Source: Burkholderiaceae bacterium (GTDB taxonomy: Bacteria > Pseudomonadota > Gammaproteobacteria > Burkholderiales > Burkholderiaceae_C). From it: a stretch of 64,000 nucleotides of DNA. The stretch lies in the NCBI GenBank assembly GCA_016790575.1, contig JAEUOU010000002.1:1-64000 (forward strand), read 5' to 3'. The position numbers and the translations under genes are program-made. A model generated the notes under the pieces. It did no database searches. It was not told the origin of the DNA and was given only the letters and a program-made list of their open reading frames with translations. Each line of letters begins with the position of its first letter. The first letter of the stretch is position 1. Of this stretch, positions 36,444-44,577 are shown in pieces.

Positions 36444-37922
36444 TTAGCGCGGAACAATGAACACCGATTTTTCGGTGAGGTGCCCCGACCCATCGGTGGC
36501 TTCGATCTCGAAATGAATGGCATGCGAGCCGGGCTTGGCCCCATCGTAGGGCAAATGCAGCGTGGCAGGAACCCACAGATTCTGGGCCGCCTCGACCGAT
36601 ACCTCCGGTTCGGACACAAGGACCAGTCCGGGCAAACCAGTCGCACGCAGCTTGAAGGTCAGTTTGCGCTCGGTCGCATTCATGACCTGCAGGCGGTAGA
36701 TATTCTCCAGCTTGCCACCCTCGACGATCCGCGCCAAGGCCGCGCGGTCGCGAACCACATCGACCTTGAACGGAATACGCATTGACAGACTGACCAGCAT
36801 GGCCACCACAATCGCAAGCAAGATACCCGTATAGATCATCACCCTCGGGCGGAAGACATGCCGGATGATTTCGCTGGTGCCCCAATGTTCCGCCACCGCA
36901 TGCTGGGTCGAATAACGCACCAGACCCCGCGGATAGCCAACCTTGTCCATGACCTCATCGCAAACATCCGCACAGGCTCCGCAGCCGATGCATTCGTACT
37001 GCAGTCCTTTGCGGATATCGATGCCTGTGGGGCAAACCTGCACACACAGACTGCAGTCGATACAAGAGCCCAAGCCCAGGGCCTTCGGATCCGCCTTCTT
37101 CGAGCGGGCGCCGCGCGGCTCACCCCGTTCGGCGTCATAGGTCACGATCAGCGTGTCCTTGTCAAACATCGCGCTCTGGAAACGGGCGTAAGGACACATG
37201 TATTTGCAGACCTGTTCCCGCATGTAGCCGGCGTTCCCGTAAGTCGCAAATCCGTAGAAGAAGACCCAGAACGTTTCCCACGGTCCCATACCGAAGTTGA
37301 CGAAAGACAGGCCCAATTCACGAATCGGTGTGAAGTAGCCCACGAACGTGAAGCCAGTCCACAATGCGACCGCAATCCAGGCGGCCTGCTTCCCCGCCTT
37401 GCGGAAAAACTTCTCGGCCGACATCGGCGCAGCGTCCAGCCGCATGCGGGCCGATCGATCGCCTTCGATCTGCTTTTCGATCCACAGGAAAATCTCCGTG
37501 TAAACCGTCTGTGGACAGGCGTATCCACACCACAAACGCCCGGCCACCGCGGTAAACAGGAACAATGACAAGGCAGAGATAACCAGAATGCCGGTCAAGT
37601 AGATGAAGTCTTGCGGATACAGGACAAGACCCAAGATGTAGAAACGCCGCGCACCCAGATCAAACAACACCGCCTGGCGTTGGCCCCATTCGAGCCACGG
37701 CAAGCCGTAAAAGACCAGTTGGGTCAGGAAGACCAGACCCCATCGCCACTTGGAGAACAAGCCCGAAACGCTGCGGGGGTAGATCTTCTTGTGGGCTTGA
37801 TAAAGAGACACCATTTCGGCGTCTATTTCAGCTGAAAGCGGCTGGTACGCCGCAGCACCGGCCGCGCCGGATGCGGGCGATGAAGGCTTGTCTAAGTCAG
37901 GGTTGCTCAAGGTGGTGCTCAC
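36444..37922 (-). CDS. ccoG: cbb3 oxidase accessory protein CcoG (FixG/RdxA)
   Basis: 492-residue membrane polyferredoxin, shown in the family to reduce copper for CuB delivery to cbb3 oxidase. Membrane helices occupy the N-terminal half, with CGYACPQTVYTEIF between them. Two [4Fe-4S] motifs follow (CIDCSLCVQVCPTGIDI and ECIGCGACADVCDEV). An Ig-like FixG C-terminal domain comes last. The start is a GTG at 37922. A perfect FNR box with a TAGACT -10 (37950-37955) lies upstream. Confidence 0.95.
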   Translation of the reverse strand: MSTTLSNPDLDKPSSPASGAAGAAAYQPLSAEIDAEMVSLYQAHKKIYPRSVSGLFSKWRWGLVFLTQLVFYGLPWLEWGQRQAVLFDLGARRFYILGLVLYPQDFIYLTGILVISALSLFLFTAVAGRLWCGYACPQTVYTEIFLWIEKQIEGDRSARMRLDAAPMSAEKFFRKAGKQAAWIAVALWTGFTFVGYFTPIRELGLSFVNFGMGPWETFWVFFYGFATYGNAGYMREQVCKYMCPYARFQSAMFDKDTLIVTYDAERGEPRGARSKKADPKALGLGSCIDCSLCVQVCPTGIDIRKGLQYECIGCGACADVCDEVMDKVGYPRGLVRYSTQHAVAEHWGTSEIIRHVFRPRVMIYTGILLAIVVAMLVSLSMRIPFKVDVVRDRAALARIVEGGKLENIYRLQVMNATERKLTFKLRATGLPGLVLVSEPEVSVEAAQNLWVPATLHLPYDGAKPGSHAIHFEIEATDGSGHLTEKSVFIVPR

Positions 37923-37976
37923 AAAAACGGGGGTAAACCCGATTCGCAGAGTCTAGGGGCTGCCATGCCGTGAGGC

Positions 37977-37990
37977 TTGATTAATATCAA
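37977..37990 (-). promoter_or_regulatory. FNR box of the ccoGH operon
   Basis: TTGAT-TAAT-ATCAA is an exact consensus FNR box, extended to CTTGAT/ATCAAG arms. Its centre is 28.5 bases from the -10 hexamer TAGACT, the spacing of a class II activated promoter, giving a start near 37943 and a 20-base leader. Confidence 0.9.
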
Positions 37991-38035
37991 GACCGCAGGA
38001 CCGTCGCAGCTTTCTTCCGCCTAATGCCGTTGAAC

Positions 38036-38049
38036 TTGAGCAACATCAA
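38036..38049 (-). promoter_or_regulatory. Second, weaker FNR box upstream of ccoG
   Basis: TTGAG-CAAC-ATCAA matches nine of the ten consensus arm positions and lies 59 bases (centre to centre) upstream of the perfect box. It could tune activation of ccoG; a chance match is possible. Confidence 0.5.
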
Positions 38050-38091
38050 ATTCCGGGCAAAGGTGGGCTCGCTTTTTCCGCCTCAAAACAC

Positions 38092-38115
38092 AAAGGGCTC
38101 CCGCAGGAGCCCTTT
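38092..38115 (-). terminator. Terminator after ccoP
   Basis: A 10-bp perfect stem AAAGGGCTCC/GGAGCCCTTT with a 4-base loop, 25 bases past the ccoP stop. On the minus strand TTTGTGTTTTG follows. It separates ccoNOQP from the ccoG promoter. Confidence 0.75.
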
Positions 38116-38139
38116 TTGAACTCAGGTTTCGCTCGTGAA

Positions 38140-39042
38140 TTACTTCTTGGCGGACAGGTTCAATACGTAGCCGGTCAGCACGTGAATCTGCTCGGGGGTG
38201 AGTTTGGCCTCCCACGCCGGCATCACGTTCACTTTTCCATTGTTGATCATCGCAACAATCGCGTTCTCACCGAAACCATGCAGCCAGATGTTGTCTGTCA
38301 GGTTGGGGGCTCCCATGGCAACATTCCCCTTGCCATCCGCACCATGGCAGGCCGCGCAGGCGGCAAACTTCTCCTTGCCCAGATTGGCTTTGACCGAATC
38401 ATGCGGAGCATTGGAAAGGCTCATCACGTAGTGGGCAACATTGCGCACATCGTCGGCAGAGCCCACAGCCGCGGCCATCGGCGGCATGTTGCCGATACGG
38501 CCCTTGACCAACGTCTCCTTGATCGCATCGGCGTTGCCACCCCACAGCCAATCGCCGTCGGTCAGATTCGCAAAGCCCTTGCTGCCGCGAGCATCGGACC
38601 CGTGGCACTGCGCACAGTTGTTCATGAACAGGCGGTCACCGATGGCCATGGCCTGCGCGTCCTTGCCCAGATCTTCCGGCTTCATGGCAGCAAACTTGGC
38701 ATAGATCGGCGCCACGTCCTTGTTGCCCTTGTCCACTTCCGCCTGCCACTGGCCGTGGGAACTCCAGCCCAGTTTGCCGCCGAAACTGCCAAGACCGGGG
38801 TACATGACCAGGTAGGCCACTGAGAAAACGCAGGTGATGATGAACAGCCAGACCCACCAGCGCGGCAGGGGGTTATTCATTTCGCGCAGGTCGCCGTCCC
38901 AGACATGGCCGGTGGTGTTGTCATGTGACGTCATCGCTTTGGTCTTGCCGCTGAACCACAGCAACAGCAGACAGGCCAAGATACTGACGATGGTGATGCC
39001 AGCCACATAGACCGACCAGAAATTACTCGTGAAGTCGCTCAT
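38140..39042 (-). CDS. ccoP: cbb3 cytochrome c oxidase subunit III (diheme cytochrome c)
   Basis: 300-residue membrane-anchored diheme c-type cytochrome that feeds electrons to CcoN. Two N-terminal membrane helices (about 10-30 and 62-82) precede two heme motifs, CAQCH at residues 143-147 and CAACH at 229-233. Axial methionines are available in MPPMA and VMPAW. It ends ccoNOQP, 10 bases after ccoQ, and a terminator follows. Confidence 0.97.
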   Translation of the reverse strand: MSDFTSNFWSVYVAGITIVSILACLLLLWFSGKTKAMTSHDNTTGHVWDGDLREMNNPLPRWWVWLFIITCVFSVAYLVMYPGLGSFGGKLGWSSHGQWQAEVDKGNKDVAPIYAKFAAMKPEDLGKDAQAMAIGDRLFMNNCAQCHGSDARGSKGFANLTDGDWLWGGNADAIKETLVKGRIGNMPPMAAAVGSADDVRNVAHYVMSLSNAPHDSVKANLGKEKFAACAACHGADGKGNVAMGAPNLTDNIWLHGFGENAIVAMINNGKVNVMPAWEAKLTPEQIHVLTGYVLNLSAKK

Positions 39043-39052
39043 TTTGATTTCC

Positions 39053-39214
39053 TTATGCTTTGTTGTCGCGCCGGGCGTCGTCTTCCACAAACGGCAGATG
39101 CGCGGCCTCGTCAAAGGCTGCCTGGTTGCGTTTGGACCAGGCCCAGACCACGATGCCGATAAAAACGACAAAGACGGTGACTGTGGCGATGCTGCGTAAC
39201 GTGTTGATGTCCAT
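39053..39214 (-). CDS. ccoQ: cbb3 oxidase small subunit CcoQ
   Basis: A 53-residue gene in the gap between ccoO and ccoP. It begins MDINTLRSIATVTVFVVFIG: one membrane helix, then a charged tail (WSKRNQAAFDEAAHLPF). GGGAG precedes its ATG by a few bases. The family stabilises association of CcoP with CcoNO. Length, helix and place are as expected. Confidence 0.92.
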   Translation of the reverse strand: MDINTLRSIATVTVFVVFIGIVVWAWSKRNQAAFDEAAHLPFVEDDARRDNKA

Positions 39215-39237
39215 GGTGATTGCTCCCGGCGGTCGGC

Positions 39238-39864
39238 TTACTTGCGGGCCAGGCCCAGTCCCTGCAGATAGGTGATCAGGGCTTCCATCTCGGTCTTCCC
39301 CTTGACTTCATCACCGGCTTTGGCGATCTGGTCGTCGGTGTACGGAACACCCACCAGACGCAAGGCTTTCATCTTGGGCGCCATGTCGGCGGGATTGACC
39401 ATCGCCTTTTCAAGCCAGGGGTAGGCCGGCATGTTGGACTCGGGAACCACATCACGCGGGTTCGTCAGGTGGATGCGGTGCCACTCGTCGCTGTAGCGGC
39501 CGCCCACACGGGCCAGGTCCGGGCCCGTGCGCTTGCTACCCCACTGGAACGGGTGGTCGTAGACAAACTCACCAGCCACCGAGTAAGGGCCGTAGCGCAA
39601 CGTCTCGGCACGGAACGGACGGATCATCTGCGAATGGCAGTTGTAGCAACCCTCGCGGATGTACACGTCACGACCGGCCAGTTGCAGGGCCGTGTAGGGC
39701 TTGACCCCTTCGATCGGCTGGGTTGTCGACTTCTGGAAGAAGAGCGGCACGATCTCCACGAGGCCGCCGAAGGCGACGGCCACGAGGATCAGCACGATCA
39801 TCAGGAAGTTGTTGGTTTCGATCTTCTCGTGCGAGAGACCGCCGCTGTTGGTTTGATTGGCCAT
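39238..39864 (-). CDS. ccoO: cbb3 cytochrome c oxidase subunit II (monoheme cytochrome c)
   Basis: 208-residue membrane-anchored cytochrome. One N-terminal helix (about 20-42), the heme motif C73-x2-C76-H77 in [15 protein letters not shown], and [16 protein letters not shown] are typical of CcoO. It carries electrons from CcoP to the heme b centre of CcoN. It lies 13 bases after ccoN. Confidence 0.97.
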   Translation of the reverse strand: MANQTNSGGLSHEKIETNNFLMIVLILVAVAFGGLVEIVPLFFQKSTTQPIEGVKPYTALQLAGRDVYIREGCYNCHSQMIRPFRAETLRYGPYSVAGEFVYDHPFQWGSKRTGPDLARVGGRYSDEWHRIHLTNPRDVVPESNMPAYPWLEKAMVNPADMAPKMKALRLVGVPYTDDQIAKAGDEVKGKTEMEALITYLQGLGLARK

Positions 39865-39877
39865 GTTGTTGTTCTCC

Positions 39878-41314
39878 TCAGGCGTGAGCGGCGACGGCAG
39901 GAATGGTGACCGGCTGAGCGCGGCCGACCGTTGCCGTCTTGATGACGTTCCACAGCATGATCAGCATGCCGCCCAGGTACAGCAGTCCGCCCAGCAGGCG
40001 CAGCACGTAGAACGGATAGGTCGCCTTGACGGACTCGACAAAGGTGTAGGTCAGCGTACCGTCGGCATTGACCGCGCGCCACATCAGACCCTGCATCACA
40101 CCGGCGATCCACATTGCGGCGATGTAAATCACGATGCCGATCGTGGCCACCCAGAAGTGGATTTCCACGGCTTTCATGCTGTACATCTGCTTGCGGCCGA
40201 ACAGGCGGGGGATCAGGTAGTACATGGAGCCCATGGACACCAGTCCCACCCAGCCCAGCGCGCCGGAATGCACGTGGCCGACAGTCCAGTCGGTGTAATG
40301 GGACAGCGCATTGACGGTCTTGATCGACATCATCGGGCCTTCGAACGTGGACATGCCGTAGAACGACAGCGACACGATCAGGAAGCGCAGGATGGGGTCG
40401 TCACGCAGCTTGTGCCAGGCGCCCGACAGGGTCATGATGCCGTTGATCATGCCGCCCCAGCTCGGTGCCAGCAGGATCAGCGAGAACAACATGCCGACCG
40501 ACTGGGTCCAGTCCGGCAGCGCGGTGTAGTGCAGGTGGTGCGGGCCCGCCCACATGTACGTGAAGATCAGCGCCCAGAAGTGGACGATGGACAGGCGGTA
40601 GGAGTAGACCGGACGCTCGGCCTGCTTGGGGATGAAGTAATACATCATGCCCAGGAAACCGGCGGTCAGGAAGAAGCCCACGGCGTTGTGGCCGTACCAC
40701 CACTGAACCATCGCGTCCTGCACACCCGCATAGGCCGAGTAGGACTTGAACAGGTTCACCGGAACCTCGGCACTGTTGACCAGGTGCAGCAACGCCACCG
40801 TCAGGATCATCGCGCCGAAGAACCAGTTCGCCACGTAAATATGGCGAACCTTGCGGGTACCGATGGTGCCGAAGAACACGACGGCATACGCAACCCAGAC
40901 CAAGGTGATCAGGATGTCGATCGGCCACTCGAGTTCGGCGTATTCCTTGCCGGTGGTCAGGCCCAGCGGCAGGGAAATGGCCGCGAGCAGAATGACCAGT
41001 TGCCAGCCCCAGAAAGTGAACGCCGCCAGCTTGTCACCGAACAGGCGAACCTGGCAGGTTCGCTGTACGACGTAGTACGAGGTGGCAAACAAGGCCGACC
41101 CACCGAACGCAAAAATCACCGCGTTCGTGTGCAGCGGACGCAAGCGCCCGTAGCTGAGGAAGGAGATCCCCAGGTTGAGCTCTGGCCAGGTCAGCTGGGC
41201 GGCGATGATCACGCCGACCAGCATACCGACCACGCCCCATACCACCGTCATGATGGCAAACTGTCTGACAACGGTGTCGTTGTAGACAGTGGCTTGTGTA
41301 TTGGCAAATTTCAT
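39878..41314 (-). CDS. ccoN: cbb3 cytochrome c oxidase catalytic subunit I
   Basis: Catalytic heme-copper subunit, 478 residues with twelve membrane helices, reducing oxygen at a heme b3-CuB centre with high affinity. Recognised by the [19 protein letters not shown] segment, [18 protein letters not shown] with the CuB-side histidine, and [17 protein letters not shown]. The ATG at 41314 follows GAGGTGGAA. A perfect FNR box is 59 bases upstream; proton and redox coupling follow the C-family pattern. Confidence 0.98.
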   Translation of the reverse strand: MKFANTQATVYNDTVVRQFAIMTVVWGVVGMLVGVIIAAQLTWPELNLGISFLSYGRLRPLHTNAVIFAFGGSALFATSYYVVQRTCQVRLFGDKLAAFTFWGWQLVILLAAISLPLGLTTGKEYAELEWPIDILITLVWVAYAVVFFGTIGTRKVRHIYVANWFFGAMILTVALLHLVNSAEVPVNLFKSYSAYAGVQDAMVQWWYGHNAVGFFLTAGFLGMMYYFIPKQAERPVYSYRLSIVHFWALIFTYMWAGPHHLHYTALPDWTQSVGMLFSLILLAPSWGGMINGIMTLSGAWHKLRDDPILRFLIVSLSFYGMSTFEGPMMSIKTVNALSHYTDWTVGHVHSGALGWVGLVSMGSMYYLIPRLFGRKQMYSMKAVEIHFWVATIGIVIYIAAMWIAGVMQGLMWRAVNADGTLTYTFVESVKATYPFYVLRLLGGLLYLGGMLIMLWNVIKTATVGRAQPVTIPAVAAHA

Positions 41315-41372
41315 TTCCACCTCGTTTTTGATGTTCGCCTCGGGAGTGTCCCCGCGTAAACCCTTTGTGAAC

Positions 41373-41386
41373 TTGATGAATATCAA
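41373..41386 (-). promoter_or_regulatory. FNR box of the ccoNOQP operon, overlapping the ccoS stop
   Basis: TTGAT-GAAT-ATCAA is an exact consensus FNR box whose centre lies 65 bases before the ccoN ATG. Its bases 41383-41385 are also the ccoS stop codon, so the ccoIS genes end inside the ccoN promoter. Confidence 0.9.
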
Positions 41387-41520
41387 TCGTCTTTCAGAAT
41401 GCGCTGGCCTTCGGCCTCGACATCCTCAAATTGGCCCCGGTAAATGGCCCACCACAACCCCCCCAGGATCAGGAGCACCAGAACAACCGACAACGGAACC
41501 AGCAGGAAAAGAATGTCCAT
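41383..41520 (-). CDS. ccoS: cbb3 oxidase assembly protein CcoS
   Basis: 45-residue single-span protein ([20 protein letters not shown]) with the conserved [16 protein letters not shown] tail. The family is needed for cofactor insertion into CcoN. It begins 3 bases after the ccoI stop and ends within the FNR box of ccoN. Confidence 0.94.
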   Translation of the reverse strand: MDILFLLVPLSVVLVLLILGGLWWAIYRGQFEDVEAEGQRILKDD

Positions 41521-41523
41521 GAC

Positions 41524-43875
41524 TTATGCCCTCGCAGGGTCTGACGTTCGGGCAGACAGCCGCAAGGCATTGACCACCACAAACAAGGAACTGGCGGCCA
41601 TGCCCAGCCCGGCCAGCCAGGCCGGGAGCCATCCGACCACGGCCAGCGGGACACAGACCGCGTTGTAGGCAGCCGCCCAGATCAGGTTCTGGCGCACGAT
41701 ACCCATGGTGCGGCGCGCCAGGTGCACGCTGTCGCCGATCGTTTTCAGCCGTTCACCCAGAACAACAAAATCGGACCGTGCCTGCGTCAGGGGAACGGAC
41801 TGGCCGAATGCGAACGACGCATGCGCGCCCGCCAGAACCGGCCCGTCATTGAGTCCATCGCCGACCATCGCCACCCGGCGTCCCCGGGCCTGCGCCGCCC
41901 GCAGAAAATCCAGCTTGTCCTGTGGCGTGCAGCCACCACGGGCGTGGTCCTGGTCTATACCCACCTGGCGCGCCACCCGGGCCACCGCCGGCGCCACGTC
42001 ACCGGACAGCAACTGCACCTCGATACCCTGCGCCGCCAAGGCTTTGACGCTGGCGGCCGCGTCATCGCGCAGATCTTCGAGAAGCTCGAACGTGGCCAGC
42101 CAGCCGTCCTCGTCGGCCAGGCAGGCATGCAAGGAATCCGTCGGCGGCACATCGACGCCGCAGAACCGCGCGGAGCCGAGACGCATCGACGCCGGTTCCG
42201 CCGTCTGAGCGCCGTCCGCCCGGCGCACCAGGCCCTGCACTCCGGCGCCGGCATGTTCCTGCACCGCATCGGTCACCCAGGCCACTTCATCGCCTGCGGC
42301 CCGCACCAGCGCGCGCGAGACCGGGTGCAGCGAACGGCGGGCCAGCGCGGCCGCCATCTGCAGCGCCTGCTGCGGGGAGCAACCCGTCCGCGTCGTCACC
42401 GTGCCCAGGGCAAACGCGTCGCGGGTCAGCGTGCCGGTCTTGTCGAACACCACCGTATCGACGGTTGCCAGGACCTCAAGGGCGTGCAGCCGTCGCACCA
42501 GCACACCGCCCCGTGCCAGCGTTCCGGCGCCGGCGAGCATGGCCGCCGGGGTGGCCAGTGACAGCGCACATGGACAGGTAACGATCAATACCGCCACGGC
42601 CACCATCAGCGCATGGCCCGGGTCATGCCCCCACCAGAAAGCCGCGGCACCCGCCGCACAGACCAGCACCGCGATCAGAAACGGCCGCGCCATCCGGTCG
42701 GCCAGTTGGGCAATGTCGGGTTTGGAGCTTGAAGCGCCCTCCATCAGCGACACGATCTGGGCGAACCGTGTCTGGTCACCGGTCCGTTCGATGCGCACCA
42801 GAACCGGTGCCCCCAGGTTGTGACTGCCCGCAATGACGGCGCTGCCCTCTCCGCGTGCCAGCGGCCGCGATTCGCCCGTCAGGAGCGACTCATCGACATG
42901 GGTGGCGCCCTCGGTGACGGTACCGTCACCCGGGAAAGCTTCCCCGGCCAATACCCGCACCTCATCGCCCACCGCAATCCGGCGCGCCGCGACCCGCTCG
43001 AACCCGCCATCAGGACGCCGGCGTTCAACGCTGTCGGGCAGGCGGTTCATCAGTGCCTCCAGGGCGCCGGCGGTGCGGTCACGCATGCGCAGCTCCAGCC
43101 AGCGGCCGGTCAGCAGGAAGAACACGAACATCGTGAACGAATCAAAGAAAACCTCCTTGCCGAAAATCCCCTCCGGTTCGAAAGTGCCCAGACTGCTGAC
43201 AATGAAGGTGATGATCATGCCCAGCGCCACCGGCAGGTCCATGCTGATGCTGCGCTGGCGCAAATCCCGCCACGCATTGGCGAAAAAGGGTTTGCAGGAG
43301 AACATCAACACGGGAATGGACAGCACCCACGAAGCCCAGCGCAACAGCAAATCCATATCGCGGGACATGTCGCCCGGCTCGGCCACGTAAGCAGGCCACG
43401 CGTACATCATCACCTGCATCATGCACAGCCCGGCAACACCCCAGCGCCAGATCATGGTGCGGGTTTCGGCACGGCGCCGCTCGCTGGCGAACGCGTCCCC
43501 GGCGGGCAACGGCCGGTAGCCGACCCGCTCTGCGGCCGCCATCCAGTCCGACGGTCTGACCGCCTGATCCGACCAGACAATGCGTCCGCGATGGCTTGCC
43601 GCGCCCACGGTGACCGACTGCACCCCGGGCACGGCGCGCACGGCGTCTTCGATGGTCAGCGCGCAGGCGGCGCAATGCATGCCCTCAAAGACCACGTTGG
43701 ATTCCCAGCACGAGGGCTGATCCGGTACCGGACGGCTGAAAGACGTCCACTCCTGCGGATCATCCAGCAAGCTCCAGGCCGTGCGGTCGTCGACCGGCCG
43801 GCCGCCGGGAGCCGGAGGCAGTGAGGATGGCGCAGAGACAGTGTCGGCCAAGGCGGCCGCAGCGGGTGTGGACAT
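41524..43875 (-). CDS. ccoI: Copper-translocating P-type ATPase of cbb3 assembly
   Basis: 783-residue P1B-type ATPase (FixI/CcoI/CopA2) exporting Cu(I) to the periplasm for cbb3 maturation. An N-terminal heavy-metal domain has GMHCAAC (C68, C71). Eight membrane helices include the metal-path motif TCPCALSLATPAA. The phosphorylation site is VFDKTGTLTRD and the hinge MVGDGLNDGPVL. It is the first gene of the ccoIS unit, with an FNR box 43 bases before the ATG at 43875. Confidence 0.95.
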   Translation of the reverse strand: MSTPAAAALADTVSAPSSLPPAPGGRPVDDRTAWSLLDDPQEWTSFSRPVPDQPSCWESNVVFEGMHCAACALTIEDAVRAVPGVQSVTVGAASHRGRIVWSDQAVRPSDWMAAAERVGYRPLPAGDAFASERRRAETRTMIWRWGVAGLCMMQVMMYAWPAYVAEPGDMSRDMDLLLRWASWVLSIPVLMFSCKPFFANAWRDLRQRSISMDLPVALGMIITFIVSSLGTFEPEGIFGKEVFFDSFTMFVFFLLTGRWLELRMRDRTAGALEALMNRLPDSVERRRPDGGFERVAARRIAVGDEVRVLAGEAFPGDGTVTEGATHVDESLLTGESRPLARGEGSAVIAGSHNLGAPVLVRIERTGDQTRFAQIVSLMEGASSSKPDIAQLADRMARPFLIAVLVCAAGAAAFWWGHDPGHALMVAVAVLIVTCPCALSLATPAAMLAGAGTLARGGVLVRRLHALEVLATVDTVVFDKTGTLTRDAFALGTVTTRTGCSPQQALQMAAALARRSLHPVSRALVRAAGDEVAWVTDAVQEHAGAGVQGLVRRADGAQTAEPASMRLGSARFCGVDVPPTDSLHACLADEDGWLATFELLEDLRDDAAASVKALAAQGIEVQLLSGDVAPAVARVARQVGIDQDHARGGCTPQDKLDFLRAAQARGRRVAMVGDGLNDGPVLAGAHASFAFGQSVPLTQARSDFVVLGERLKTIGDSVHLARRTMGIVRQNLIWAAAYNAVCVPLAVVGWLPAWLAGLGMAASSLFVVVNALRLSARTSDPARA

Positions 43876-43911
43876 GGAAGGCGAGCGTACCGTCCCGCGC
43901 CCGGCAAACAC

Positions 43912-43925
43912 TTGATCTTGATCAA
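43912..43925. promoter_or_regulatory. FNR box between ccoI and uspA
   Basis: TTGAT-CTTG-ATCAA, an exact consensus box in the divergent ccoI/uspA region. Toward uspA a TAAT-type -10 (43945-43950) lies 26 bases from the centre; toward ccoI a class II start would fall almost on the ATG. It may serve both genes. Confidence 0.85.
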
Positions 43926-44023
43926 GACAGCAAACGCACCAGACGCTAATCTGACAACCGTGCCCGACACGGGTTGGCCTGTGCGCCCGGCTGGAGGGCA
44001 CTCCCCCACATCAGGAGAACCGC

Positions 44024-44467
44024 ATGTACACCAAAATACTCGTTGCCACCGATGGCTCCACCCTGTCCAAGAAGGCCGTGAATCACGCCATCGGCCTGGC
44101 AGCCCTGAGTGGCGCCGAGCTGGTGGCTGTCAAAGTCATCCCCCGCTATCCGCAAAGCTATTTCGAGGGTTCCATTCCCCTGTCGACCGAAGACGTGGCC
44201 CGCGTCGAAAAGCAGTGGCTTGACGAAGGGCAGACCGTGGTGGATGCCGTCAAGAAGGCCGCAACAGCCAAAGGGGTGGCGGTCAAGGCGGTGACGGTCA
44301 AGTCCGATCTGGTCTCCGATGCGCTGATCGCTGCCGCCAAGAAACACAAAGCCGACCTGATCGTGATGGCCTCCCACGGCCGCAAAGGCATCAAGCGGCT
44401 CTTGCTCGGCAGCGAAACCCAGCAGGTTCTGACCCATTCCACGGTCCCGGTGCTGGTTTTGCGCTGA
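44024..44467 (+). CDS. Universal stress protein, UspA family
   Basis: 147-residue cytoplasmic nucleotide-binding protein. The N-terminal KILVATDGSTLSKKA and C-terminal ATP motif SHGRKGIKRLLLGSETQQV (G-x2-G-x9-G-S) are clear, so it should bind ATP. An FNR box lies about 105 bases upstream, matching the oxygen-limited control of Usp genes seen near ANR regulons. GGAGAA precedes the ATG. Its stop codon touches dispersed element copy D. Confidence 0.93.
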   Translation: MYTKILVATDGSTLSKKAVNHAIGLAALSGAELVAVKVIPRYPQSYFEGSIPLSTEDVARVEKQWLDEGQTVVDAVKKAATAKGVAVKAVTVKSDLVSDALIAAAKKHKADLIVMASHGRKGIKRLLLGSETQQVLTHSTVPVLVLR

Positions 44468-44530
44468 TTTCAGGCGAAAAGGGCTGATACCCAGCGTAAA
44501 AAGGTCTTTTCTCGCTATCGAAACAAAAGT
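44466..44530 (-). repeat. Dispersed palindromic element, copy D
   Basis: Copy in reverse orientation between the convergent uspA and matB genes: TAGC-N7-GACC then TTTTTACGCTGGGTAT, then CAG...CTG as a small third stem, ending CTGAAATC. Its last base pairs overlap the uspA stop codon. A separate terminator follows at 44531. Confidence 0.8.
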
Positions 44531-44557
44531 AAAAAGCCCGGCTGACGCCGGGCTTTT
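44531..44557. terminator. Bidirectional terminator between uspA and matB
   Basis: An 11-bp perfect stem AAAAGCCCGGC/GCCGGGCTTTT with the loop TGAC. A-rich and T-rich flanks on both sides make it usable in both directions for the convergent uspA and malonate transcripts. Confidence 0.85.
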
Positions 44558-44577
44558 CCCGTTCCAGACCCCTCGCG

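Noticed and set aside
39857-41359. 500-codon open frame on the plus strand, His/Gln/Asp-rich
   Set aside because: It mirrors ccoN on the other strand; the composition is the complement of a membrane protein gene.
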